From: Apostichopus japonicus
Lineage: Eukaryota; Echinodermata; Holothuroidea; Aspidochirotida; Stichopodidae
Direction: 5' to 3'
DNA length: 64,000 nt
NCBI RefSeq assembly: GCF_037975245.1
Contig: NC_092568.1
Location: 19,747,001 to 19,811,000, forward strand
Shown here: piece by piece, positions 22,932-35,321 of the stretch
How positions within the stretch are numbered: position 1 is the first letter of the stretch
Layout of the letters: every line of letters starts with the position of its first letter
Notes under the pieces: generated by a model
The model's database searches: none
Seen by the model: only the letters and a program-made list of their open reading frames with translations
Told to the model about the DNA's origin: nothing
Position numbers and translations under genes: made by a program

Positions 22932-23789
22932 CAAACTTTTCAAAGAGGCTTAAGCTAATTTCCATTAAACTCATAGGTCTGTATTAAGTGTATCTCCCTT
23001 TAGGGACCAGGCACCTTTGCTTCCACTTATCGACACAAACAGTACCTTACACCAAAAGTTGTGCAATGAGCAATGTTGGTCCCGAATCTCACATTGAAAT
23101 GAGTAAATTTTGGCATAGTGGCGACATATGATGTCGTTAGACTTAACTGCTACATACATAAATCAAAATATTGTCACTTGTTAAAAATTTGCACTGAAGT
23201 ATTTCGCTAAGTACTAGAGAGAGAGTGGTGAAGTTCACACCTGCTGGATATTTTTCGCAAGTATTTTCCATTAGTTTTAAAAGCTAATTAAGTACAATAA
23301 AAAATATACGAAACACTAACTTAGGAGAAGGAAATATAATTGTAAAGTTTGTACTGAGTTTACGGATTGTAATTTGTTAATTTGTTTGATGAAATTAATG
23401 CCAGGCTGGATGAGCAAACGTAAGAGAGGTCTCAGAACATGAAGAAATACAAGTGACCACATGACCACATGGGAAAAAAAATTACTAAAGAAATTAAAAA
23501 ACAATTGTCTCAATCCATTTCCCCCTACTGCAAAAACCACTACGGGGGGGGGGGGGAGCTATTCAGATACAAGGTTTCCTTTAACATAAGGAGCATGGTA
23601 CATGTAGTGTCCAACTGGCCATCCATCATTCTAATTCTAATTGTTGCAACATGCGCAAGCTATTTACAGCTTAAATTTAGAATATTTTCACTTTAAACTT
23701 AATCGTTGTAAAGTCGTGTCAAAATTAGATATCAGTCACAAGAACATAATCTACGATCGGAAGATACCATTCACTTTCTATTTGTGTCT

Positions 23790-24540
23790 ATTTTAGCAAT
23801 CAATTTCTGCAGCCGACGTTCACTCCGCGCGTCTTCGCTCCTCTCCTACCTCTGTCCTCTCTCTTTCTCACTCTCTTTTCTCTCTCACTCTCTCTCTCAC
23901 GGATTCACCGCGATCATCCTCGGCAGATTGCAGTACAGACTTGTCACCGAAACCCTTAATTTCGGCGGAGACGTTAAAAAATTCTCAAGGTAATGTTATC
24001 ATAGCTTTTCTTTATCTCGGTCGGTCGGCGAATTTGAAGTTCTCTGAACCTTTGTATAAAGCCATTGAAATCAATGATGGGTTTCTATGTCGCATCACCC
24101 CTCCGTGTGCCTCATTCTAGTCTGCCAGCAATTGCCGTGCACTTCACGATGACACTTAAAGTAGGTAATGCCCATCTTACTTCATAAATTGGTAGCCTAT
24201 GGGCTGATCGGCTGTTTCGCAATCCGTCGAATTGTTCAAGTTTCCTACGTTCAATGCCAACAGCAGTACTAGCTTCTCAAGCAGTGTAAACTGGGATGGA
24301 TAAAGTCTCGCGTACTTTTCTCTTCCCTCTTGTTCTTCCGTCTGTGTGTGTTTGTGTATATTTGTACTTTGTGTGCGTTAATGGTACGATATAGTACTAC
24401 GTTTTGATACTATCACGTACGTTTCCCTTTTCGAGTCCTGTATCGTCAGCCGGTGTAGAGATACGGCAAACTTTTTGTTCGTCGGTCGTTCGTCGAGTCA
24501 TTATGTCGTAGAATGGAGACCGCTGGGGGTTTGGAGTTAG
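23790..24540 (+). promoter_or_regulatory. CpG-rich promoter-like block with possible untranslated exon
   Basis: CpG dinucleotides are dense from about 23813 to 23975 and again in patches at 24020-24115 and 24415-24510, unlike the flanking AT-rich intron. A pyrimidine tract (CTCTCT runs, 23850-23899) is followed by CTCAAG|GTAATG with GT at 23992-23993, a good plus-strand donor. An acceptor-like TTTCTGCAG ends at 23813. This could be a first or internal non-coding exon of an antisense or nested transcript, or an intronic alternative promoter. The open frame across it has no ATG and no domain. Confidence 0.3.
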
Positions 24541-26737
24541 GTAGGGCTAGTACGACAGGTTATCTCAAAGGCATGGGTGTTATTTAAAGTCTTCTTTAAA
24601 ACAGAAAAAAAAAAGATCTATTCTTTTTACAGTGTATTACCTAAGTAAACATTTGTTTTTATTTAGGACTAGGATGGATGTAAAATGATAAAGCACTGCC
24701 GTACAGGTGCTGACATGTTACGTTACAGGATGACTAGGCAGAAATTAAGCTCGATCTGTTGTAGACTCAGCTACTAAAGCACATTTCATTAATTTGTGAG
24801 ATTATGGACTGTTTAAACACCTGATACTCATCGATGAAAGTGGCTGGGCTAGTTAGTCTAATACACATACCATTCTAGGTTAGTTGGTCAGATGCAAAAC
24901 TCTAAATATAAGGTTTCCATGGCTAAGAAGAACATGTTCCCTAAAGCATTACAAATTTGTCAATGACAAAAGTGGTGTTTAATGTCACCTGAGGGTGTTC
25001 TGTAACTGTATTCAACAAGTTAAAAGGAACAATTTTTGCATGATGAGAACATTAGAAGTTTTGAAACAATGAATTAACATTTACTTTTAAAACAATGAAT
25101 TAACGTTTAGTTTTAGGTCTGCATAGATCTGAAGACATTCTTATCAACTTGGCCTTAAAGGTGCATTCCAGACACTAAACTCTAAAAACTAGTAAAAGAA
25201 TTCATACTTAGGACTCAATTGTTATCCTTTTGATTGGAGTAGTATATATACTGGCATATCAAGACTTTAACTCTCTGCCAAAAATTCAACATTAAAAAAA
25301 CACTTTTGTATATTTTTGAGAAATTTTTGAGGTCAATATTGCGTAGACAAAATTAAGTTAGCTGACTTGCATATTAAAATATAATACCTCTACTTTCCTA
25401 AAGAAAACACAAGAACAACAAACAACAATTTGATTTCTTTTGAAAACCAAACAACAATTTGCACTTTTCACCACATTAAACAGCAACTTTCAGTATTCAA
25501 TTTAGTGAAGAAAATTGTGAACTTTGACCTGAAGAAGATCAATTGAATAATCTTCCAAACGGTGAATGACATTGGCTGTATCACAAGTTATATGCAAACA
25601 ATTTCCTATTCGATCTAGAGATATGTTTGAGCTAACTACCTGTAATATCCCGGCTAATCACAAGTGTCCTGTAAGTATGTCCTAAATTAATTGGTTAAAT
25701 TACCGAATAAATTATGTTAATTTTCAATACGTTCCTTTAAATCTAGTTGGTTGCATTTGTCAAAAAAAAAGTAGAAGAAATTATTAGCTGATCAATCACC
25801 TTAGTTTATTTAAAAAGATCTTTGAAACCAAGAGTACTGAAGAGAATTTCTACTACTTTGTACGAAGACATATCGGTTTGCACAGTACAGAGTGGCCTGA
25901 TACAACACTTTGGTAGCACATTCATTATTATGTTCCCTAACTGAAGTCAAGCCGACATTTGCGTTCATATGGGTTGAGGTGGCAATTGACATAAGTAAAC
26001 TATATATTGAAGACAATTAACTACCAGCTGATCTGGACCAATTTAAATAACGAGAATATTATGAGACTTTGGACAGAATCTTATAGGCTTGATATGTCAA
26101 AGTCCAAGGAAAAACACAGACAAATTTAGAACATCACTGACAATGTAGCTCAACTCTGATATATATGTAACTTAAATACCTCTAACTAACACATACATGT
26201 GTAACCTACCTAGTGTACCTACAAACTTGCCGGAAAGACATCTTTTCCCATCACTTTTGTACTGAACCCTGATGGTACCTGAACCATATTTGAACTAAAT
26301 TCTCTCATCGCAATGGGGCCTTCCGTGTGATGAACTTAGCCCAAATGACCTTTGACACAGAAATTAAAGTACACACGGTATTCATGACCCACCATCTACT
26401 GATCAGAATGCTTATTGCGGTAGTTTCAACATAATGTATTTCACTTCCTGAGTCACTTAAGGTACAATTTTTATGTCATCATTTTGTCTACCAAACCAAA
26501 CAATAACCACCAAGCAAACTTCTAATACTCTCCTAAAACTCCACACACTACTAAACATATAGTATTTATGCCATTTAATAGAGACTTGATTCAGGTCGTT
26601 CTTCTGATAGCATCATAGAATTTAGCCAACGGGCATGTGATCCCTTGCCGAATTTTACATGAGAACATTTGACGTCAGCTAAACATATTGGGTTCTTGTA
26701 ATTAATTAGGTAGATCCACCTCCCGTGGCTGTCAGAC
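24541..26737. other. Intron sequence; no gene seen
   Basis: AT-rich. A small duplication of an AAACAATGAATTAAC segment lies at about 25066 and 25090. Scattered TGACCT motifs near 26345 may belong to the array that follows. Confidence 0.55.
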
Positions 26738-27160
26738 TTTGACCTACATTGACCTCAAATGACTTTGAGATCTAGTGTTTTAATTGGACCCACATAGTGT
26801 GCATCCACATATCAAGAACAAAAACTTTATTCAAGTTTTACTTTGGGGAGATTTTCTGTTTACAAAGATTTTAAAACTTGACCTCTGTTGAATTACAATG
26901 ACCTTTGACCTACCCCAGAAGTAATCAGATTCTTCCACTCAAATGGTTGAATCCACATACTAGGCAATAAAGCCCACATGTTATGCAAGCTGCACTTTAT
27001 CATGTTTAACAAACTTTTCACACGTTGACCTATGTTGACCTCAAATGAACTTAGACCTCCATAGAAAACAATAGGTTTTTTCCACTCAATTGCATGGTCT
27101 ACAAGCCACGTATGAAATTCATTCAAGCTTTACTTTTCGAGTTATCCTATTTACAAGCAT
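26738..27160 (+). repeat. Degenerate tandem repeat (units about 139-147 bp) rich in TGACCT half-sites
   Basis: Three diverged units start at about 26738, 26877 and 27024. Each opens with closely spaced TTGACCT/TGACCTTTGACCT/TGACCTCAAATGA motifs. Later parts share TTCAAGTTTTACTTT/TTCAAGCTTTACTTT and a TTTACAAGC/TTTACAAAG ending. The last unit runs into an ACACAC-type stretch (about 27170-27200). Similar sequence recurs at about 50294-50320 and 50980-51010. TGACCTTTGACCT is the DR1 nuclear-receptor site, but here it is part of a repeat consensus. Confidence 0.65.
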
Positions 27161-28597
27161 GTGTCAGAAACACACATTACACATATACACGCACAAGCAC
27201 GCTTAGGATTATGCTCAATTTTTTGCCTTCAGTAATGAATAAGAAAAAAATGTAAAAAACTTGACAATTTGGAGGAAAAAAAGCCACAATTAACCTTCAA
27301 ATTTGCTTTTTCATTTACTGTTGTTTAATAGATGCTTTAATGATTCTGCTTGACTGATAGTGCCAAATAAAGTACATTGTTCTTTTAGCAGTAATATTAC
27401 AGTACTTACACAGAAGCAGAACAGGTGGTTTTTGTTGGGCATAGGAATAGAACAAGTCTCATTTTGCTCACTATAGAGAGCTGTATTGCATGCTACTGTA
27501 GCAAATTATACACTAAATACAATTTGCAGCCAAAAACATCTTTCCTCAGCATGGTTCGCTTGTCTGAAAGTGGAAACTGACCAGACTCTGCCATTTACGA
27601 GGATGCAACATAATCAAAAGTAACAATTGCCATTGCATGATGACTGACCAAAAAAAATTATATTCTGCTAACTGTCAGATCCTCACACTTACCATTACGT
27701 AACTTGGTAATCATTTCGAAACTTATGGTTTAACCCTAAACATGACAATTTGGAATGAAACGTATGCTAAGATGGCTGGCTATAAAGTGATGCCACCATA
27801 TTCAGTTTATGTGTCAGCGTGCATCGTCATGCTCTATTTATGAATAGCTCCACCTATTTCACCCATCTACATGCTTGGCTGTTGTTTTTGTTGTTGTTGT
27901 TGCGAGTGCACTCCGTTTGAATTAAACATATACGCACTGGAAAAATTGTCTGTCGGCTGCCAAACATTTTATGACACTAGACTAACATTTGAGACTTCCA
28001 TCTATCGATCAGGAAACTTCAGTCCAAACACACCTGTGACTTTATCACTTGAAAGTCATGTTATTTCTCATGTTGGGTATACTTATTCTTGGGGACTCTG
28101 TGTCGTGAAAGTTTAACCCTGCTTTGAGTTTGCCTCAATACGGACGGAGTTACCAAAGAGGGCCCAATCGACAGCTGAAAAAGATACAGGGCGATATTAA
28201 ATGTAGCCTGTTTATTTGATCCGCCATAATTTGGGAATCGGGAAGAATAAAAAACTTAGTCAGATGTTAGCAAACAAAAACCAAGTTGATGACAAGTTAG
28301 CATCTTGGAACACAAAAAGTCTTCATCAGAAGTGAAGTAAATAAGGTACATGACAATTCAACGAGTGACTATAATAGTAACTGGCATACACATGGTAGTG
28401 GAACTGTGACAGTGTGCCACTAGCATTAATGTTACCAAATTAAGTCCGGGTTCATGACTCTGTGCAATGCAGGAAATCACCCCAAATCAAGAGGATCTGA
28501 TGTATGTATTAATCATCGTGCAGTTGGCTGCAAGATCAAAAAGTTAACTTTAATAGTGAAGAGCCAACAGACAGCATCACAAACTACCTTTATTATA

Positions 28598-28765
28598 TAG
28601 GGGTGGACTGGCCATACGGGCATTTGGAAGATGCCTGATAGGCCGATGGGTCGGTTGGGTAAAGAATGGGATGGAGCCTGGTAAACAATTTACAGCCAAT
28701 TATGATAATGGCCAGGGCCAGGGCGAAGGATGCCCTGGCCAGTTTTAAGACCCAGTCCGCTCCTG
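28598..28765. mobile_element. Decayed short DNA transposon, probably hAT-type
   Basis: The left end (AGGGGTGGACTGGCC) and the reverse complement of the right end (AGGAGCGGACTGGGT) are similar over 15 bases. The flanks are both TATTAT-like but not an exact 8-bp repeat, consistent with an older insertion. The interior contains the inverted pair GGCCAGGGC (28710-28718) and GCCCTGGCC (28732-28740), and a GGGCATTTGGAAGATGCCTG-type stem typical of short terminal-repeat transposons of many animals. Confidence 0.55.
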
Positions 28766-31156
28766 TGTATAATACACATATTAATATAATTATATATGTG
28801 TGTGAAGATATATATATACATATATATGTGTATCTATATACACATATTCTTGAGTAACAATAGGCGTACATGTGGCATATTTGGGATATTACACAAAACC
28901 AAATTTGAAACGTACAATCAAGTTTATAAGTAAAAGCATGATTTCTTTAATCCATTGGTTAAGAGGTTAGGTCATGATTGACAGAGGAGCTCTTAATCAA
29001 TGACCTGCAATCAATTTCCAGTCGTTTTTTTTCTCTTCTGATTTCGTGTTACATTCTTTTGTTTTTGATTGAAGAGAAAATTAAATTATATTCAGGAACC
29101 TGGTCCTAATTGTTCACAATAATAAAAATGTGCAAAAACTGAGTTTCTGTGCATTTGATACATTAATTCTTTTTTCAAACACTGAATTATATCGTGTAAT
29201 TCCCGCAAGAGATTTGCTACCTTCTTCTTAAAATTATGACTCGAGAGAATTAGGCATAATCCAAAGAACGACGACAGAATAATAGAAACAGAAAATAAAA
29301 GGAAAAGACAGACAAATAAGACAATAAGACAGACAATAAAGAAATCTTCAAAGGGGAGTGACATCTTGTACCGAACGAGACACAAAGAAAATCCGAAACG
29401 TCAATGTTACGGCACGACTTTCACGATCATTTCAACCGCAAATCAAAGGGCAGATTTCTGAGAAAATCAACCAAACCTAGAGTCCAATTGACTTCTTGCA
29501 TTTGCTCTTTGATTCTTCAACAATTGTCATTAACAAAGTAATGTTTGCAAATACTCATATTTGTAATTATGTTCTCGATAGTGTGGAATGAATTGGCTTT
29601 TCATTGATATCAGCTACTAGAGGCGGCTTGAACCTAGTTATAGGCCCAGACTTTATTCTACTGGTCGTGTAAACAGATAGACATGTTGGGGGCTTCGTTG
29701 CAACAGCCGATATTATACGCTGGTCGTTATTTACTAAAAGGGTTGCTGTTCAGATCATTAAAGAACAATATCATCTCAACCGGACAATTTTGGAGTTTAA
29801 TTCTTCTCAGTTTAGTAGTAGATCTGTAGAGAATACAGCTTCCGCGCATTATCATGCATTTCTTTGTGTTTTCAATTTAATTGTATTACGGACAGTACCG
29901 TGTTTGAGATGCAGTATGATGGAGACAATGATAGCTAATGTTCCCTTTAATTAAGACACTTAATCTGTCTCACTAAGATTGGCAAACTATGCCAGTTTTA
30001 ATTGTTCGATATAACAAAAATGGGAAAAAAAATGGGAAAAAAACATAGATTAAAATCATCCAACTGGTAGAGACTTAATTTTACCCGAAAAACTTTATCC
30101 AACAATATTTTGCATAACATATAGATACATGTTTAAATACGTAGTCAAGCAACAAGGTTCAATAGCCTACAGTATTCTTTTTTTCTTGTTTGCCACTTTC
30201 TTCATAATTTATTCACAAGTTTTATTGGTTTAATTATGAAGACAGAATGTTACATACATTTCAAATTTAAATTCAACTTATCATCGTATCAGCGGAGAAA
30301 CGAAAAAAAAAAAAGAACGAAAAAGGAAAATAAAAACTGGGATTCGTAAAATTTGTCTTCTTTATCTTATCTAACGATGAGAACCTACATCCTCATTAAC
30401 GCTCCCAACGATTATTTTGTTTTTCTTTTCTTTCTTCCTCCAGAATTTTAATCTAAGTTGATTGATCTAAATGACTTTACTTGTATCTTTTGAGCAAATG
30501 TGAAGTTTTATCAATCCACGAAACATATCAGGGAAGTGCTTTTAAATTTACTGGAAAGACTAAACGAAGAAGGAGAAACATGTAAGGTTCGAATACGACG
30601 TGTGTGTATATGTGATGACTTTATTCGTTACATTAGCTAGCAGCAAACTCGATCGGGTGTCTATGTGTAGATCTATATATAACAAAGGCAGGTTCTATTA
30701 TTAAAATAACATACTTCCTGAAATTACTCTGTCTATTCCCTAGGCTGGTATGTCATTTCCTTTCTCCCATAGATCATTTAAATGCTACTTTGAGGAAGCT
30801 TCTAAGTCAAACGATATGGTGTTAAAAAAAAAAAAAAAAGTTAACAGAAACAGCAAAAACTCCCCAAATCCTGACAAGAAAACTCTTTTTTTGATGCCTT
30901 TTAGACTACTGTATAGAATATTATTCTAATAATTCCCAATAACTCATCTCATATGGTACTTCACATTCTTCAAAAAGACAAATATATTATAAATATATAT
31001 ACAAATATACAGGTGAGAATTAGTTGAGACTAGTAGTTGTTAGTCAGAGTTTCACGTGTTGAGCGATCATCAGATTTACTTCCCACTGTCCACCGATCAT
31101 AGAGCACTCTGCGCCAAGTTAAACACCAATCAACCCAACGTTTATATTTACGTCTA

Positions 31157-31170
31157 TATAAATATATATA

Positions 31171-31202
<32 letters not shown>
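31157..31202. repeat. (TA)n microsatellite
   Basis: TA-rich tract with one TTT interruption. Confidence 0.95.
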
Positions 31203-31205
<3 letters not shown>

Positions 31206-32350
31206 CACTAATTCATTCCTGAATGACCCGAATCACTCCACTCTATAGATATATTAAAGCTGTCCCTTCTCCACCACTGTATTAAATAACCCCCCAAAAC
31301 AATCCTGCACAGCGCAAGTTTAAAAAGAAATAATAAAAAAAAAAACATCAACGAAAATATAAGCAATCCCGAGCTACCCATCTTTGCAGCCAGTTTAAAA
31401 ATAGGTCACTGCCTAGACTTGGCTAACACAATACATCTTGCCTCAGCCAGACATGTTTAATCACACTGTCTGGCCAAGTCCTACCAACTGCCTGCCTGCC
31501 GTACAGCCAGCATACAAGTCCAATTACAGACTCACTGCCTTTACTTGCCAGGCAAAGGAACATTGCGTTTTAGGTACAGGTGAAAAAAAAAAAAAAAAGA
31601 AGCTTTATAATTGCATTGGCAGTGACCTTGGGTAAACAAGCCACTAAGCACAGTAGACTTGCATTACACTCACATATTACTGACCAGTGAAGTGTTGCAG
31701 ATAATTCTGGCTAACTATTCTATTGTCTGGGGTCATATAAGGACAGTGTCTGGGGTAGTAGTGTGGGCTTGGGTTGTTATTAATGAGTGGTACTTTACAT
31801 ATATTCAACAATGCATATTTGTTTTCCAAAAGTAGTTAAGTAAGGCATGCATGGATTAGACATGTGGGTAAAGGATATATATAGCATCAGTATTGAATAC
31901 TAAAATATAAAGATAATAACATGTTATGATTATGTTTAAAAAAGGGAGGGAATCAAAACATTTTGAACAATTAATCCATTAAAAAGCTTCAGGAATTGCC
32001 CACCAAACTTAATATCTGTTCTAGGAAGGGATGCAGGGATTGGGCTGATTGGTGTTGTAGGCTGTAAGTAAGGACATGGGGTGTGATAGAGCAAAAATAG
32101 TAAGGGAGATGAAGAAAAATTAAATATATTTTTTCAATTCGTGATCGTCTTTGTCTTGAAGTTTTGGGGCAGTACACATGATATTATAAAGGAAACATTT
32201 TCATAAGCTATTTTTTTGCATTATTTCAACTCTGAATGACCAATGTGTCTTGAAATAAGTGCCAACTCCCAGTCTCCCCCCCCCCCCCCCACCACCACAG
32301 AAAATTTGTATCTGGGAGCTGTAACTTTCAAGCTGTTTGTTAAACCCTGG

Positions 32351-32850
32351 TAGAAATTCCAGTAGAACCCAGTTAAAAAATCAACTAGGTTCTACTAGGG
32401 CCTACTATGTTTAACTGGTTTTTAACTGTGTTTAACTGGGTCTTACTGGGTTCCAACTGGGCTATGCAGTACATGAGCTAGGTTCAACTGGGTTTACACA
32501 ATGTTCAACTGGGTTTGTTCAGGCCAAACTGAATTTGAACTATGTTTGAACTGATCCAGTTGGGCTTCAACTAGGTTTCACTGGTTTTTGTACTAGCTCA
32601 ACTGGGTTTGAACTATGTTGACTGGGAACTTGCCCTGTTGGGGTTGAACTAGGTTTCATTGGTTTTGCACTGGCCCAACTGGGTTTGGACTATTGGCTGG
32701 TGAACTGACCCAGCTGGGATTTAACTAGGTTTCACTGGTTTGCACAAGCCCAACTGGGTTTGAACTATGTTTACTGGTGAACTTTCCCTGTTGGAGTAGA
32801 ACTAGGTTTCACACTGGCCCAACTGGGTTTGGACTATGCTGACTGCTTTT
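32351..32850 (+). repeat. Degenerate minisatellite, left subterminal array of the foldback element
   Basis: Repeats of the type AACTGGGTTTGAACTATG and AACTAGGTTTCACTGG recur at irregular spacing. A higher-order unit of roughly 100 bases is visible (for example starting near 32530, 32625 and 32700). They are reverse complements of the right array's units but much more diverged. Confidence 0.75.
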
Positions 32851-34917
32851 ATTTTTGGCGTAATAACCAAATATATGTTCGTAAAGCAGTAACCGTATCG
32901 TAATATATTGAAAATGCTAAACTAGCCAACTTATGAGGGGTGTAAAATAAATCTTTGTCATATTAATCACAGTTATGATTAAACGATTAAACTTTTGTAC
33001 CGCAATGATTAAAAATATAAATATTTACTATATCATAAATTTGAAAAAATTATGTTATACTTTTTTCGGCGATTTGAACAATTGTTAGGCAAAATGCCTT
33101 CCTAGTGCTAAATAGTATGATCCGACTTAATTTGAACTTTGACATTTGTCTTGCGTTGGGCTAAATTTATAAATTCCGAATCCGCAAACCACAAACGCCA
33201 ACAGAAGCTTCGCAGAATTGCATTTGTAACCGATTTTGCCAACAATTTCAAGTAATTACCGCAGCTAAGTTCCCTCCTTTGTGATCTTGCAGTATCTTTA
33301 TATTATTGTTACATACTACGTGCTCTTTATCATAAATATTTGAATTGAACAGAAACTTTGTATATAGTGGCCTAGGACTATAGTATAGGCTAGGCCTAAC
33401 AAACCGGTTCCCTACTAGGTATACTACTACATGGTACATTTACTAACGTTAGACATATTCTAACGTTATAGTTGACTAGCTTATACTTTATAGGGGCCTA
33501 ACCTACAGTAGTTATACTCAAGTTAACACTATATTTAGCTGCATGATTTTAGGAAAGCTATTGTCAACTAGCGAACATAATGGCAACTTCTTAAGGTGTC
33601 ACAAACAAAAGAGGCTCACAGATATTTCAAAATTTACGCAATTGCCTTGATTGTTGTTTCAAACATGAAGTGTCCTCTTGGCAAAATAACATACTTTGCA
33701 AAAGTCATTAGTGAAGTATACAGCATACACGTATATGCTACAAATGTGAGGATGCCCTACACTGAACATTATGAACATATGATTAAACTATCAATCTAAT
33801 TTTAAGTGAGGCTTCATTATAGTACAGTGTAAGATGGTCAGCTCTTACATAAAGTTTTGTTTTGTACCATAGTTTTACTTGTTTATCAGTGCAGTGTTCA
33901 CTGTACAGAGGGCTATACATTTGTACAGTATATTTGTATGTTGTCGTGTGTCAGCAAAGGGGGTTGATTAACAATTCTCTTTCTTCTGGGTTGCTAGGCA
34001 ACTATCTTGTTCTTCCTTGAAATAAGCCCTCACAGGAAATGGGGTCTGTGATATATATTTTAGGAGCAAAGGAGTTTTGTGAGGGAGTTGGCAGTTGGCT
34101 ATAAGTATCTGAGCAAGGCAGTTGTAAAAGAAGAGAAAGATAGTTTAATGGCTAGATAGTTTGTTTTAAACCTTAATTTACATAGTTCAAGTTACTGTAG
34201 ACCTTATTATTTTATGGAATTTGTGATACTCCAATGATAGTCTGGGACACTATTTATTATAAAGGATACTATTTACTATAAAGGATATTATTTTACAATA
34301 AAGGATAGTCTGGGACACCATCACTTATAAAGGACATTATTTTACTATGTACAAAGGATATTGACATTATTTTACTGAAAGGATACCCTGGAACACTATT
34401 GCATATAAATTAAAGGATACTACTGTATTTTGTTGGGATCGGACATACCATTTATTGGGGATGAACTATACTGATGTTGTAGTATATCTGATGTCGTGGA
34501 AGATCTGAGGTCGTAGAATACTTGATATCACCAGCAGGCCAACTCACCAGAACAGACTTTTAAATTAAGTGTATTTCTTTATATTTTGTGTGTGCACCTC
34601 ACCACTGTAAGTTTTTTCATTTAATTCTTTCACTGATCCAAGATCAACTGTATTTTGTTTGTTATTCATAATTATAATTTCTTTTGATCCATTCCAGTTG
34701 AGTTCTCCATTTTTTATGTGTCTTGCTCTGTGTTTGGTCATCACACCAAACCCAGAGTTCTCTGATCAAGAACAGACATTTATTTTCAGTGGCTAACACC
34801 CTAACACATACAGTATAGATCTACTGTAAAAATAATGAAAACTTCTTGTAGTGTGGTGTTATATTGTGTAGATAACACCAGTTGAGAATCCCAGTTTAAA
34901 CTATTTAAAAATAAAAG

Positions 34918-35240
34918 CAGTAAAACATAGTTCACCAGTAAAATATAGTTGAACCAGTTGGACCCAGTAAAACATAGTTGAACCAGTTGGACCCAGTAAA
35001 ACATAGTTGACCCAGTAAAACATAGTTGAACCAGTTGGACCCAGTAAAACATAGTTGAACCAGTTGGACCCAGTAAAACATAGTTGAACCAGTTGGACCC
35101 AGTAAAACATAGTTGAACCAGTTGGACCCAGTAAAACATAGTTGAACCAGTTGGACCCAGTAAAACATAGTTGAACTTGAACCAGTTGGACCCAGTAAAA
35201 CATAGTTGAACCAGTTGGACCCAGTTCACCCATTTCAACC
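34918..35240 (-). repeat. 29-bp minisatellite, right subterminal array of the foldback element
   Basis: About ten nearly identical 29-bp units run in tandem. Each combines CAGTAAAACATAGTTGAAC with CAGTTGGACC. One unit is shortened at about 35000-35015. Because 29 is not a multiple of 3 and the unit lacks minus-strand stops, all three minus frames stay open and give repetitive peptides; these are not proteins. The units are more uniform than those of the left array, which suggests recent expansion or homogenisation on this side. Confidence 0.9.
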
Positions 35241-35321
35241 TAGTTCAAATTTGGGCCAATTTCCGTATAGAAAATTCCAGTTGAACCCAGTTCCAAATTT
35301 CAACTGGAATTTCCACCAGGG

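Larger units (their letters stand above)
27200..32321. other. Intron sequence; no gene seen apart from the short transposon at 28.6 kb
   Basis: Contains a GTT run (about 27883-27902), TA-palindromic sequence at about 28770-28850, A-runs near 30305, 30824 and 31580, a TA tract at 31.16 kb and a C-run at 32276-32290. No open frame has a recognisable domain. Confidence 0.55.
32345..35321. mobile_element. Foldback-like DNA element (about 2.98 kb) with inverted subterminal minisatellites
   Basis: The left end starts CCCTGGTAGAAATTCCAG and the right end, read in reverse complement, starts CCCTGGTGGAAATTCCAG. The similarity covers 23 bases with two mismatches. Just inside each end lie arrays of related AACTGGGT/AACTATG-type repeats in opposite orientation (left about 32350-32850, degenerate; right 34918-35240, regular 29-bp units). 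The flanks TTGTTAAA (left) and AAGCATTC (right) rejoin to TTGTTAAAGCATTC, which is intact in downstream repeat units (for example ending at 35468 and 35615). That is an empty site in the same window, implying about 2 bp (AA) of target duplication. The interior has no transposase. The architecture recalls foldback elements such as sea-urchin TU; the family is not identified. Confidence 0.75.

Noticed and set aside
30425-30443. Plus-strand acceptor TTTCTTTCTTCCTCCAG
   Set aside because: A strong pyrimidine tract, but no exon-like sequence or donor was found downstream.
34801-35238. Three overlapping minus-strand open frames (145, 110 and 78 codons) encoding repetitive peptides
   Set aside because: They arise from a 29-bp minisatellite lacking minus-strand stops; the same repeat read in three frames gives the three peptides.
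34918-35240. CRISPR-like array
   Set aside because: The whole unit repeats with no unique spacers, and the context is a eukaryotic intron and transposon arm.
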